This document shows positions 55,349 through 62,494 of a DNA stretch of 64,000 nucleotides, piece by piece. Under the pieces are notes generated by a model. The model worked only from the letters and a program-made list of their open reading frames with translations. It did not search any database and was not told the origin of the DNA. The position numbers and the translations under genes were made by a program. How positions within the stretch are numbered: position 1 is the stretch's first letter; every line of letters starts with the position of its first letter. Source of the stretch: Acidobacteriota bacterium (GTDB taxonomy: Bacteria > Acidobacteriota > Vicinamibacteria > Vicinamibacterales > UBA2999). The DNA is taken from positions 1 to 64,000 of the forward strand of contig JAGNJW010000015.1 in the NCBI GenBank assembly GCA_018000455.1, read 5' to 3'.

Positions 55349-56761
55349 ATGGTGATCATCCAGGGCGGCATGGGTGTCGGCATCTCGAATTGGCGGCTCG
55401 CACGGACCGTTTCCACGCTTGGCCATCTGGGCGTCGTGAGTGGCACGGCCCTCGATCAGCTGCTCGTGCGACGTCTGCAGACGGGAGACCAGGGCGGTCA
55501 CATGCGCCGCGCCCTCGATGCCTTCCCCGTCGCCGATCTCGCTGCCGCGATCGTCGATCGCTACTACGTGCCAGACGGCAAGGCGCGACGCGAATCCTTC
55601 CAGACGCTGCCGATGCCCTCGGCGACGCCGTCGGTCGAATGGCAGTCCCTGGTGATGATCGCCAGCTACGTTGAGGTCTTCCTCGCTCGCGACGGCCACT
55701 CCAATCCGATCGGCATCAACTTCCTGGAGAAGATCCAGACACCGCACTTGCCGGCCATCTACGGCGCGATGCTGGCCGGCGTGGAGTACGTGTTGATGGG
55801 AGCCGGCATCCCGATGAAGATCCCTGGCGTGCTCGATCGCTTCGCCCATCACGAGCCGGCGACCTATCCGCTCACGGTGAGCGGCATCGGTGCCGACGAC
55901 GGCGTGATGCTCTCATTCGACCCGCGGGAGTTCGTCGGCGTGGCGCTGCCGCCTCTGACGCGGCCGAAGTTCCTGGCCATCATCGCCTCGGACGTGCTCG
56001 CGCTCAGCCTCGTACGACGCGCCAATGGCAAGGTGGACGGCTTCATCGTCGAAGGACCGACGGCGGGTGGCCACAACGCGCCGCCGCGCGGCCCCCGACA
56101 GGCCAACGAACGCGGCGAGCCGATCTACGGGCCGCGTGACGTCGTGAATCTCGACAAGCTGAAGGCGCTCGGCCTGCCGTTCTGGCTGGCCGGCGGATCG
56201 GGCACCGCCCAAGGCGTGCGCGAGGCACTGGCCGCCGGCGCCCAAGGCGTGCAGGTGGGTACGGCCTTCGCGATGTGCGCCGAATCGGGCCTGCGCGACG
56301 ACCTCCGTCGCACCTTGCTCGCGCAGGTGCGCGAGGGCTCAGCCGCGGTCGTCACCAACGCCGTCGCGTCGCCAACCGGCTTCCCGTTCAAGGTCGCCAC
56401 CGTGCCCGGCACGCTGTCGGACGCCGGCGTGCTCGCCGCGCGGCCGCGCATCTGCGACCTCGGCTACCTGCGCGAGGCTTACAGGACCGCGGATGGCACG
56501 ATCGACTTCCGCTGTCCGTCGGAACCCGTGAATGTATTTGAATCGAAGGGCGGCGACCGCGCCGATACGCAGGGACGAGCTTGTATCTGCAACGCGCTCC
56601 TGGCTACGGCTGGCCTGCCGCAGATACGCGCAGGCAAGCTCGAAGAACCGCCGATCGTGACCATGGGCGACGACCTGCGAGGTGTGGGACGGTTCCTGCG
56701 TCCCGGGGCCACCGACTATTCGGCGGCCGACGTCATCGCGACGCTGACGGCGGAACTCTGA
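55349..56761 (+). CDS. Nitronate monooxygenase family flavoprotein
   Basis: A 470-residue FMN-binding TIM-barrel protein of the nitronate monooxygenase/FabK group. It starts MVIIQGGMGVGISNWRLART with the glycine-rich loop. The core has IGINFLEKIQTPHLPAIYGA, VEGPTAGGHNAPPRG with the catalytic-type His, LPFWLAGGSGTAQGVREALA and GAQGVQVGTAFAMC, the phosphate-binding end of the barrel. It is about 100 residues longer than classical enzymes, with a Cys-containing C-terminal extension (CICNALLATAGLPQIR). It oxidises alkyl nitronates or acts on a related substrate. Monocistronic, followed by tRNA-Arg. Confidence 0.88.
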   Translation: MVIIQGGMGVGISNWRLARTVSTLGHLGVVSGTALDQLLVRRLQTGDQGGHMRRALDAFPVADLAAAIVDRYYVPDGKARRESFQTLPMPSATPSVEWQSLVMIASYVEVFLARDGHSNPIGINFLEKIQTPHLPAIYGAMLAGVEYVLMGAGIPMKIPGVLDRFAHHEPATYPLTVSGIGADDGVMLSFDPREFVGVALPPLTRPKFLAIIASDVLALSLVRRANGKVDGFIVEGPTAGGHNAPPRGPRQANERGEPIYGPRDVVNLDKLKALGLPFWLAGGSGTAQGVREALAAGAQGVQVGTAFAMCAESGLRDDLRRTLLAQVREGSAAVVTNAVASPTGFPFKVATVPGTLSDAGVLAARPRICDLGYLREAYRTADGTIDFRCPSEPVNVFESKGGDRADTQGRACICNALLATAGLPQIRAGKLEEPPIVTMGDDLRGVGRFLRPGATDYSAADVIATLTAEL

Positions 56762-56787
56762 GACCTCCGCCGCCATGCTTGGGCTGC

Positions 56788-56793
56788 TACGAT
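56788..56793 (+). promoter_or_regulatory. Candidate -10 (TACGAT) of tRNA-Arg
   Basis: TACGAT lies 9 nt before the first base of the tRNA, a plausible distance for a tRNA promoter; the -35 is not clear. Confidence 0.4.
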
Positions 56794-56802
56794 TGGAGCG
56801 AC

Positions 56803-56879
56803 GCGCCCGTAGCTCAGTCGGATAGAGCACCGGCCTTCTAAGCCGGGGGTCGCAGGTTCGATCCCTGCCGGGCGCGCCA
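56803..56879 (+). tRNA. tRNA-Arg(UCU)
   Basis: A complete 77-nt cloverleaf. The acceptor GCGCCCG pairs with CGGGCGC, and the D-arm is AGCTCAGTCGGATAGAGC. The anticodon stem CCGGC/GCCGG encloses loop CTTCTAA (anticodon TCT). The T-arm is GCAGG-TTCGATC-CCTGC, and an encoded G-CCA ends the gene. It reads AGA codons, rare in such GC-rich genes. The IS5 element lies 30 bp downstream without harming it. Confidence 0.97.
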
Positions 56880-56909
56880 GGTCCTTGCGGACCTGCCTGC
56901 CCTCGCTAG

Positions 56910-58062
56910 GGAAGCTCTGCACAGGTGACTGTGCGGAGTGAACGTGCGTGTTCCGACGCCACGTAAGGCTGCGCCGCGGCACCGTCTCGTGGCCCGCGGG
57001 GCGGGCGCACGGGCGTCGTGGGCGGTGATGCGGTCATGCCGGACACACCTCCGGCGCGAGGCGCCGTCGCAGCAGGTAGAGATTCGCTAGGGCGAACGCC
57101 GCGAAGAGGCGCACGGTGTTCGTGGCCAAGCCGCGATAGCGGACCTTCGTGAAGCCCCAGAGCCGTTTCACGACATGGAAGGCATGCTCCCCACGGGCGC
57201 GCGCCTGGGAGCGCCGGCGATTCTCGACGCGTTGGCCAGCCGTGAGCGGCCGCTGGCGTGTGCCCCGACGGTTGACGCGGTAATGGACGCCGTGGGCCTC
57301 GGCACACTGGTGGTGAAACGCACTCCAGTACGCTTGGTCCCCATGGAGCACCCGCTCCGCTCCGTGGAGCAACTGCGGGAGCTGGGTGATGTCCGCGACG
57401 TGCGCAGCGGTCGTCGTCAGACTGTGCACAATCCCCTGGAGGTCGGTGCCCACATGGGCCTTCATGCCGAAGTGCCACGTTGAGCCCTTCCGTGTCTGGT
57501 GCATCTCGGGGTCGCGGGCCCGCTCGGCATTCTTCGTCGAGGGCGGCGCTTCGATGATGGTGGCGTCGACGATCGTGCCGGCCTTCAGCAGCAACTGACG
57601 CTCCTCCAGCAACGTCCGCACCGCGGCGAACATCGCCTCGGTCAACTGATGCCGCTCCAACAGGTGCCGAAACCGCAGGATGGTCGATTCGTCCGGCACG
57701 GGGTCGGCACCCAGCTCAATGCCGGCAAAGCGCCGCATCGCCTCCGAGTCGTAGAGCGCGTCCTCCATCGCCGGGTCCGACAGATTGAACCAGTGCTGCA
57801 AGAAGTAGATCCGCAGCATCCGCGGCAGCGGCATCGGCTGGGTGCCCTGACCGGCCTTCGGATAGTGCGGTACGACCAGCGCCGTCAGCGCCGCCCACGG
57901 AATGACCGCATCCATCTCGGCCAGAAAGCGCTCCCGCCGCGTCACCTTCCCCTTGCCGTCCCACACCAGTGCCGCGAATGTCGGCTGCGTCATCGGCCCT
58001 CCCGGTCTCACGCAGTATGCGGTCCCGGCGATCGCCTGTCGATCCCCCTGTGCAGAGCTTCC
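56910..58062. mobile_element. Complete IS5-family insertion sequence
   Basis: 1153 bp bounded by perfect 16-bp inverted repeats: GGAAGCTCTGCACAGG (56910-56925) and its complement (58047-58062). Both ends are flanked by CTAG (56906-56909 and 58063-58066), a 4-bp target duplication typical of IS5. A single intact transposase gene fills it on the minus strand. Perfect ends and the matching target copies indicate a recent, possibly still mobile insertion between tRNA-Arg and the HEAT-repeat gene. Confidence 0.92.
57034..57993 (-). CDS. IS5-family transposase
   Basis: A 319-residue DDE transposase. N-terminal parts are WAALTALVVPHYPKAGQGTQ, MLRIYFLQHWFNLSDPAMED and FAGIELGADPVPDESTILRF, all hallmarks of IS5. 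The first catalytic Asp is in TIVDATIIEAP, the second in VLHGDQAYWS (usually D-x-G-Y) and the Glu in RARGEHAFHVVKRLWGFTKV. I start at the ATG at 57993 (MTQPTFAALVW); a frame from 58011 exists. No frameshift or stop is present, so the enzyme should be functional. Confidence 0.95.
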   Translation of the reverse strand: MTQPTFAALVWDGKGKVTRRERFLAEMDAVIPWAALTALVVPHYPKAGQGTQPMPLPRMLRIYFLQHWFNLSDPAMEDALYDSEAMRRFAGIELGADPVPDESTILRFRHLLERHQLTEAMFAAVRTLLEERQLLLKAGTIVDATIIEAPPSTKNAERARDPEMHQTRKGSTWHFGMKAHVGTDLQGIVHSLTTTAAHVADITQLPQLLHGAERVLHGDQAYWSAFHHQCAEAHGVHYRVNRRGTRQRPLTAGQRVENRRRSQARARGEHAFHVVKRLWGFTKVRYRGLATNTVRLFAAFALANLYLLRRRLAPEVCPA

Positions 58063-58180
58063 CTAGGGCTCAGGCGGCCGCGACGCACGAGTGCGTCGCG
58101 ACCGGGCACACCTACGTCATTCCAACGAAATCCCCTGGCCGGCCGTCCAACCCGGGAACATCACACACCCTGGAGCGACG

Positions 58181-59497
58181 ATGACAACAGCCCTTCTCCT
58201 GGCGGCCAGCCTGGCCGTGCAGCAGCCCGACCTTCGCAACGCGGCGTCGGTTTCCGAGCTCCTCACCTCACTTCGCGCCGCCGAGCCGGGGGTCTGCGAG
58301 CTGGCCGCACGATCGCTCACCGGCTACGGCGGCTGGTGGAATGGCGACGTCGCCGCCGTGCCGATGCCCGTGCCGATGCCGATGCCGATGCCGATGCCCC
58401 GCGCGGGCGGCGGCATCTCGGTGCGCATGCCGCGGATGGGACGGCGTGCCGGGGAGGGTCTCGACCCACAGGTGCTGCAGGCGTTCCGGACCGCGCTCCG
58501 GGACACGAGCGGGTGCGTCAGGCACCTGGCCGCGCGGGTGATCGCGCGAGAGCATCCGGCCTGGGCCACGACCGAGTTCGGCGCTTTGGCCAAAGACGCC
58601 GACGCCGGCCGGCGAGAGACGGGCATCCAGGGACTCGGCGAACTCGAGGACCCGGGAACGCTCGACATCATCACGCGGGCCCTGGGCGACAGCGTCGTGG
58701 CCGTGCGTGCGATGGCGGCCTGGGCGCTCGGCGAGATGGAGCACCTCGAGTCGATTCCGGGCCTCGGTCGCGCCCTGGGCGATGATTCGCCCCTCGTGAG
58801 GCGCCGGGCCGCCTGGGCCCTTGGGGAGATCGAAGACGAACTGGCGCTGCCGCCGCTCGAACGCGCACTCCGCGATCGCTCGCCCGAGGTGCGGCGGATG
58901 GCGGTCTGGGCGATCGGCGAAATCGAGTCGCCGAAAGGCGTGCCGATGTTGCGGGCCATGGCGGCCGATGCCGACCCGGAGGCACGCCGGATGGCGGCCT
59001 GGGCCCTGGGCGAAATCGAGGACGCCAGCGGGGTGGGCGTGCTGACGCCGCTCGCCAAAGACAAGGACCCCCGCGTGCGACAGATGGCAGCGTGGGCGCT
59101 CGGCGAAATCGAGAGTGCCTCGGCCGTGAACGTGCTCGCGCCGCTCGTGCGCGACCCGAATCTCGACGTGCAGCTCACCGCCCTGTGGGCGCTCGGCGAG
59201 ATCGAGTCCCGGGACGGCGTCGAGGTGGTGGCGCCCGGGCTCAAAGACGGCGCGCCGGCCGTGCGGCGAACGGCGGCCTGGGCCCTGGGCGAGATCGAAT
59301 CGGCGGCCGCGGTTCGCCATCTGACGCCGCTGCTGCGCGATCCCGACGAGGACGTGCGGGCCGTGGTGGCGTGGGCGCTCGGGGAGATCGAGAGCGCCTC
59401 GGCGCTCCCGGCGCTCGAGGCCGTGCGCGACGATCGATCGCCCGCCGTGCGGCACGCGGTCCGCTGGGCCATCGCACAGATCGACGATCGCCGTTAG
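58181..59497 (+). CDS. HEAT-repeat protein with near-identical repeats
   Basis: A 438-residue protein. A short hydrophobic start (TTALLLAASLAVQQ) may be a signal. Residues about 59-73 are the PMPVPMPMPMPMP spacer, encoded by the hexamer repeat. From about 180 to the end there are nine PBS/HEAT-type repeats with a 31-residue period. Each carries a near-identical helix of the type AAWALGEIE (AAWALGEME, AVWAIGEIES, ALWALGEIES, AVRWAIAQID) and a V-R-R/D-P turn. This gives an alpha-solenoid for protein binding. GGAG lies 6 nt before the ATG at 58181. The role and partner are unknown. It converges on rsmH with a 4-nt overlap. Confidence 0.85.
   Translation: MTTALLLAASLAVQQPDLRNAASVSELLTSLRAAEPGVCELAARSLTGYGGWWNGDVAAVPMPVPMPMPMPMPRAGGGISVRMPRMGRRAGEGLDPQVLQAFRTALRDTSGCVRHLAARVIAREHPAWATTEFGALAKDADAGRRETGIQGLGELEDPGTLDIITRALGDSVVAVRAMAAWALGEMEHLESIPGLGRALGDDSPLVRRRAAWALGEIEDELALPPLERALRDRSPEVRRMAVWAIGEIESPKGVPMLRAMAADADPEARRMAAWALGEIEDASGVGVLTPLAKDKDPRVRQMAAWALGEIESASAVNVLAPLVRDPNLDVQLTALWALGEIESRDGVEVVAPGLKDGAPAVRRTAAWALGEIESAAAVRHLTPLLRDPDEDVRAVVAWALGEIESASALPALEAVRDDRSPAVRHAVRWAIAQIDDRR
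58361..58396 (+). repeat. CCGATG hexamer tandem repeat
   Basis: Six hexamers (one variant, CCCGTG) inside the HEAT-protein gene, encoding a Pro-Met/Val alternation. Such repeats can change length by slippage in steps of two residues without breaking the frame. Confidence 0.8.
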
Positions 59498-60528
59498 TCG
59501 ACAGCCACGGCAGCCGCCCGTCGCGCCCACCGCAGCTTCGCCGCGGCTGCGCGCGGGTTCGCACGCACCTCCTTGCCGGCGGCGCGGATCACGTCGTGGC
59601 TGACCGCGGCATAGACGCCGTCGCGAAGCCCGGCCTGGAACGCCTTCTTCACGCGGCGGTCCTCGCCAGAATGGAAGGTCAGGATCGCCACGCGCCCTCC
59701 CGGCGCCAGGCACTCCGGCAGCGTGCGCAGCAGCGCATCGAGCGCGCCGAGTTCGTCGTTGACGGCAATGCGCAGCGCCTGGAACACGCGCCGGACCGAG
59801 CGGTCGGTGTGCTCGGCATCGACGCCAGTAGACGCGCCCTCGACGGCCGCCCGGACGAGTTCGGCCAGTGCACGCGTCGTGGCGAGGGTTCGTCCCGCCA
59901 CGTGGGCGGCAATCGCCGCCGCATGTGGTTCATCGGCGTTGGCCGTCAAGAGCGCCGTCAGCTCGGACACGCTCAATCGGGCCAGGAGCTCTGACGCCGA
60001 GGCCCCACGCGCCGGGTTCATCCGCATGTCGAGCGGCGCGACCTCCTTGAACGTGAAGCCGCGTTCGGGGTTATCGAGCTGCATCGACGACACGCCGAGG
60101 TCGGCGCAGATGACGTCGGCGCCGGTCACGCCCTCGGCCGCCAGCACCTCGGCCAGGGCCGCAAAGTTGGTGCGGTGGGCCGTGAAGACGTCCGCGCCGA
60201 AGCCGGCCGCGCCCAGGCGCGTCACCGTGCGCGGCAATTCGAGCGGATCGGCGTCGAGCCCAACGAGCCGTCCCCCCGGCAGAAGACGCGCGAGCAGGGC
60301 CTGTGCATGACCGCCGAAGCCCAGCGTGCAGTCCACGGCCACCTCTCCCGGCCGTGGCGCGAGCACGGCAAGGAGGTCGTCGACCATGATCGGCCGGTGC
60401 ATCCCGGCGGGCGTCTTCCCCGCCTGCAGCACCTTGGCGACGTCGGCGACGAAGCGCTCCGGCTGCAGTTCCTTGTACTTGTGATGGAAGGCGCGGGGAT
60501 GCCTGCCGGGATAGCGCGGGCGCCGCAT
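59494..60528 (-). CDS. rsmH: 16S rRNA (cytosine1402-N4)-methyltransferase RsmH
   Basis: A 344-residue RsmH (MraW). After an N-terminal extension of about 40 residues (RHPRAFHHKYKELQPERF) come HRPIMVDDLLAVL, the SAM-binding DCTLGFGGHAQALLARLLPG and GLDADPLEL, ICADLGVSSMQLDNPERGFT, DMRMNP, and the C-terminal AILTFHSGEDRRVKKAF. The enzyme methylates C1402 of 16S rRNA in the decoding centre. In most bacteria rsmH starts the division/cell-wall cluster, but here it follows a hydrolase gene after 3 nt and no mraZ, ftsL or mur genes are present. It may be a second, displaced copy. Confidence 0.93.
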   Translation of the reverse strand: MRRPRYPGRHPRAFHHKYKELQPERFVADVAKVLQAGKTPAGMHRPIMVDDLLAVLAPRPGEVAVDCTLGFGGHAQALLARLLPGGRLVGLDADPLELPRTVTRLGAAGFGADVFTAHRTNFAALAEVLAAEGVTGADVICADLGVSSMQLDNPERGFTFKEVAPLDMRMNPARGASASELLARLSVSELTALLTANADEPHAAAIAAHVAGRTLATTRALAELVRAAVEGASTGVDAEHTDRSVRRVFQALRIAVNDELGALDALLRTLPECLAPGGRVAILTFHSGEDRRVKKAFQAGLRDGVYAAVSHDVIRAAGKEVRANPRAAAAKLRWARRAAAVAVD

Positions 60529-60531
60529 CGC

Positions 60532-61092
60532 TCAGGCTCCGGCCCCTGCCGTCAGCCGGCGTCGCACGAACTGCACGAGTTCGGGAAACGGCGCCCGTTC
60601 GACGAAGTGGCCGCGGTCGCTGTGCTCGAAGTAACTGCAGCCGAGTTGACTGGCCACGAACCGGGCCTCAGCCACCGGGATGAGCGGATCGTCGGCCGAG
60701 TGGAAGATCCCGATCCACTGCTGATGGCGGCGGATGTCGCTCCAGCGCCACGGGTCGCGGTAGTAGCCGCTGGCCCGCTCACCTGCATCCCCAAGGTCGG
60801 TGTGACACACGCCGACGAGCACCGAACCGAGCAGGCGGTGCGTCTCGGCGTAGCGCATCGCCGCCACGGCACCCGACGAGTGACCGATGAGCACCGTGTT
60901 GTCATCGGCGCCGAGGGTCTCGAGGAACCTCAGCCAGACGCTGGCTCGGGCGCGGACGTTGTCGGGGAAGGTGCAGTTCACGACCTCGAGGCCGAGCAAG
61001 GCCAGATCGCGCTCGACGAAGGGCAGCCAGCCGTCGGCCGCGGTGGCGCCGCCGTTGCCGTGAATGAGGATGACTCTGGGAGTGGAGGTCAC
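60532..61092 (-). CDS. RBBP9/YdeN-like alpha/beta hydrolase
   Basis: A 186-residue small serine hydrolase starting with GTG at 61092. It has PRVILIHGNGGATAADGWLP, the nucleophile elbow GHSSG at about 93-97 (VLIGHSSGAVAAMRYAE), an Asp in HSADDPLIPVAEA and the His in HSDRGHFVER. These match the RBBP9/YdeN group, hydrolases of small esters or peptides with unknown physiological substrate. rsmH starts 3 nt after its stop, so the two share a message. A GATAAT hexamer lies 15 nt upstream of the start, in the 150-nt divergent region. Confidence 0.88.
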   Translation of the reverse strand: MTSTPRVILIHGNGGATAADGWLPFVERDLALLGLEVVNCTFPDNVRARASVWLRFLETLGADDNTVLIGHSSGAVAAMRYAETHRLLGSVLVGVCHTDLGDAGERASGYYRDPWRWSDIRRHQQWIGIFHSADDPLIPVAEARFVASQLGCSYFEHSDRGHFVERAPFPELVQFVRRRLTAGAGA

Positions 61093-61242
61093 GAGGGCCT
61101 GACGCCGATTATCCCGCGAGCCGTTGCGGTAGCGCCCAGCATCGACCGGGTGGGGGCCGACCGGCGCGGCCGTCCCGGTGCACTACAATGCCGAGACGGT
61201 CGTCGAGCTGGCCCCCAGGCTCCGCCACCGCCGGAGGACTGG

Positions 61243-62478
61243 ATGCCGGACGCGCGCGAGTATCGACTGGTGGTGGCAGACGCCGAGCAGGCCGCTCGCG
61301 CCGGCGACTACCCACGCGCCGACGTGTTGATGCGTGAGGCGCTCCGCCTGCAGGAGTCCACGCTCGGATCGCTGCACCCGGATCTCGCCAGCACCTTGAA
61401 CAACCTGGCGGTCGTGTGTGAAGCGATCGGCCAGATCGACGACGCCGAGCAGTTCTATCGCCGTGCGTGCGCCGTCGCGTCGTGGTCGCGCCCGCCCACC
61501 GACCCGCTCGTCATCACGAGCCGTGAGAACCTGAAGGACTTCTGTGCTGCGCAGGGACGGCCATTCGAGGAGTGGCCCGAGATCGCGCGGGGCGAAGCTC
61601 CGGCGGCCGTTGCGCCGGCGCCGGCGCCTCACGCAGCCGTGTCATCGCCTCACTCACACGCCTCACCGGTGCCGCCAGTGTCACCGGCGTCGCCCGCAGC
61701 GCGGCCTGCCGCGGCCCACGCCAGCACGGCGTCACCGGTCGGGCGCGCCGCTGGCGCCAGTGTGGTGCCGGCGACATCCTCACGCGTCCCGCGAACGCCG
61801 GCCGCGCCACCGAGCTCGGTCAAGCGGTCCGCCTGGATGACGCCGGTCGTCGGCGCTGTGGCGCTCGTGGCCATCATCGGCGCGGTCGTGCTCGTGCGCT
61901 CGTGGCGCGCCACCCCACCGGTCGAGCGTGCTGCCGTGGTGCAGACAGAGGCGCCGCCAACCACGCTTCCCGCGGCGCCGGAGGCGCTCTCCCCCGCACC
62001 GCCGTCGCCGGCGGCGGCACCAGGCGACTCCGCCGGCGAGCCGCCGGCGGTGCTCACGCCGCCCGTCCCTGCGGCCGCGCCTCCAGCAACGCCAGACCCC
62101 CCGGCCGCGGCGTCGTCTCCGCCCTCACCGCCCGCGTCGACGACGGCCGCGCCGGCCGGCGTTCGGGTCGTCGTCGCGGAAGTCTGCGCTTCGCTCTCGA
62201 CCAGCGGTGCGTGGCGCTGCGACCCCCTGGAGACCCCCGCACCTGCGGGACGCGCCGTCTTCTACACGCGGATTGCCTCGCCCTCCGGCATGCGCGTGGA
62301 GCACCGGTGGTACCAAGGCCCGACACTGCGTCAGACCGTGCCGCTCTCGATCGCGGCCAATCCGTCGGCCGGCTACCGCACGTTCAGCCGGCAGACCCTC
62401 ACCGCCGGCGCCTGGCGGGTCGAGCTGCGCGCGGCTGACGGCACCGTGCTGCACGAGGCGGCGTTCGAGGTGCGGTAA
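61243..62478 (+). CDS. TPR - transmembrane - DUF2914 protein
   Basis: A 411-residue protein. Residues about 1-85 are TPR-like (AEQAARAGDYPRADVLMREA; LHPDLASTLNNLAVVCEAIG; IDDAEQFYRRACAVA). A Pro/Ala/Ser-rich linker, one transmembrane helix at about 202-220 (VVGAVALVAIIGAVVLVRS) and a second, very Pro/Ala-rich linker follow. The C-terminal about 100 residues are DUF2914 (CASLSTSGAWRCDPLETPAP; VFYTRIASPSGMRVEHRWYQ; GAWRVELRAADGTVLHEA). The TPR end should be cytoplasmic and DUF2914 periplasmic; the function is unknown. GGAGG lies 5 nt before the ATG at 61243, and TACAAT at 61184-61189 is a possible -10. Confidence 0.8.
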   Translation: MPDAREYRLVVADAEQAARAGDYPRADVLMREALRLQESTLGSLHPDLASTLNNLAVVCEAIGQIDDAEQFYRRACAVASWSRPPTDPLVITSRENLKDFCAAQGRPFEEWPEIARGEAPAAVAPAPAPHAAVSSPHSHASPVPPVSPASPAARPAAAHASTASPVGRAAGASVVPATSSRVPRTPAAPPSSVKRSAWMTPVVGAVALVAIIGAVVLVRSWRATPPVERAAVVQTEAPPTTLPAAPEALSPAPPSPAAAPGDSAGEPPAVLTPPVPAAAPPATPDPPAAASSPPSPPASTTAAPAGVRVVVAEVCASLSTSGAWRCDPLETPAPAGRAVFYTRIASPSGMRVEHRWYQGPTLRQTVPLSIAANPSAGYRTFSRQTLTAGAWRVELRAADGTVLHEAAFEVR

Positions 62479-62494
62479 CGGTCCGCGCGAGGTG

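Noticed and set aside
56716-56982. Minus-strand ORF containing GIEPATPGLEG
   Set aside because: Translation of the complement of tRNA-Arg, a common spurious annotation.
58361-59497. CRISPR array or direct-repeat array in the HEAT gene
   Set aside because: Repeats are protein-coding, 93-nt period with no spacers; the hexamer run is a simple repeat. No CRISPR or cas gene was seen anywhere in the window.
60175-61242. N-terminal extension of the TPR-DUF2914 frame
   Set aside because: Antisense to rsmH and the hydrolase; a strong ribosome site precedes ATG 61243.
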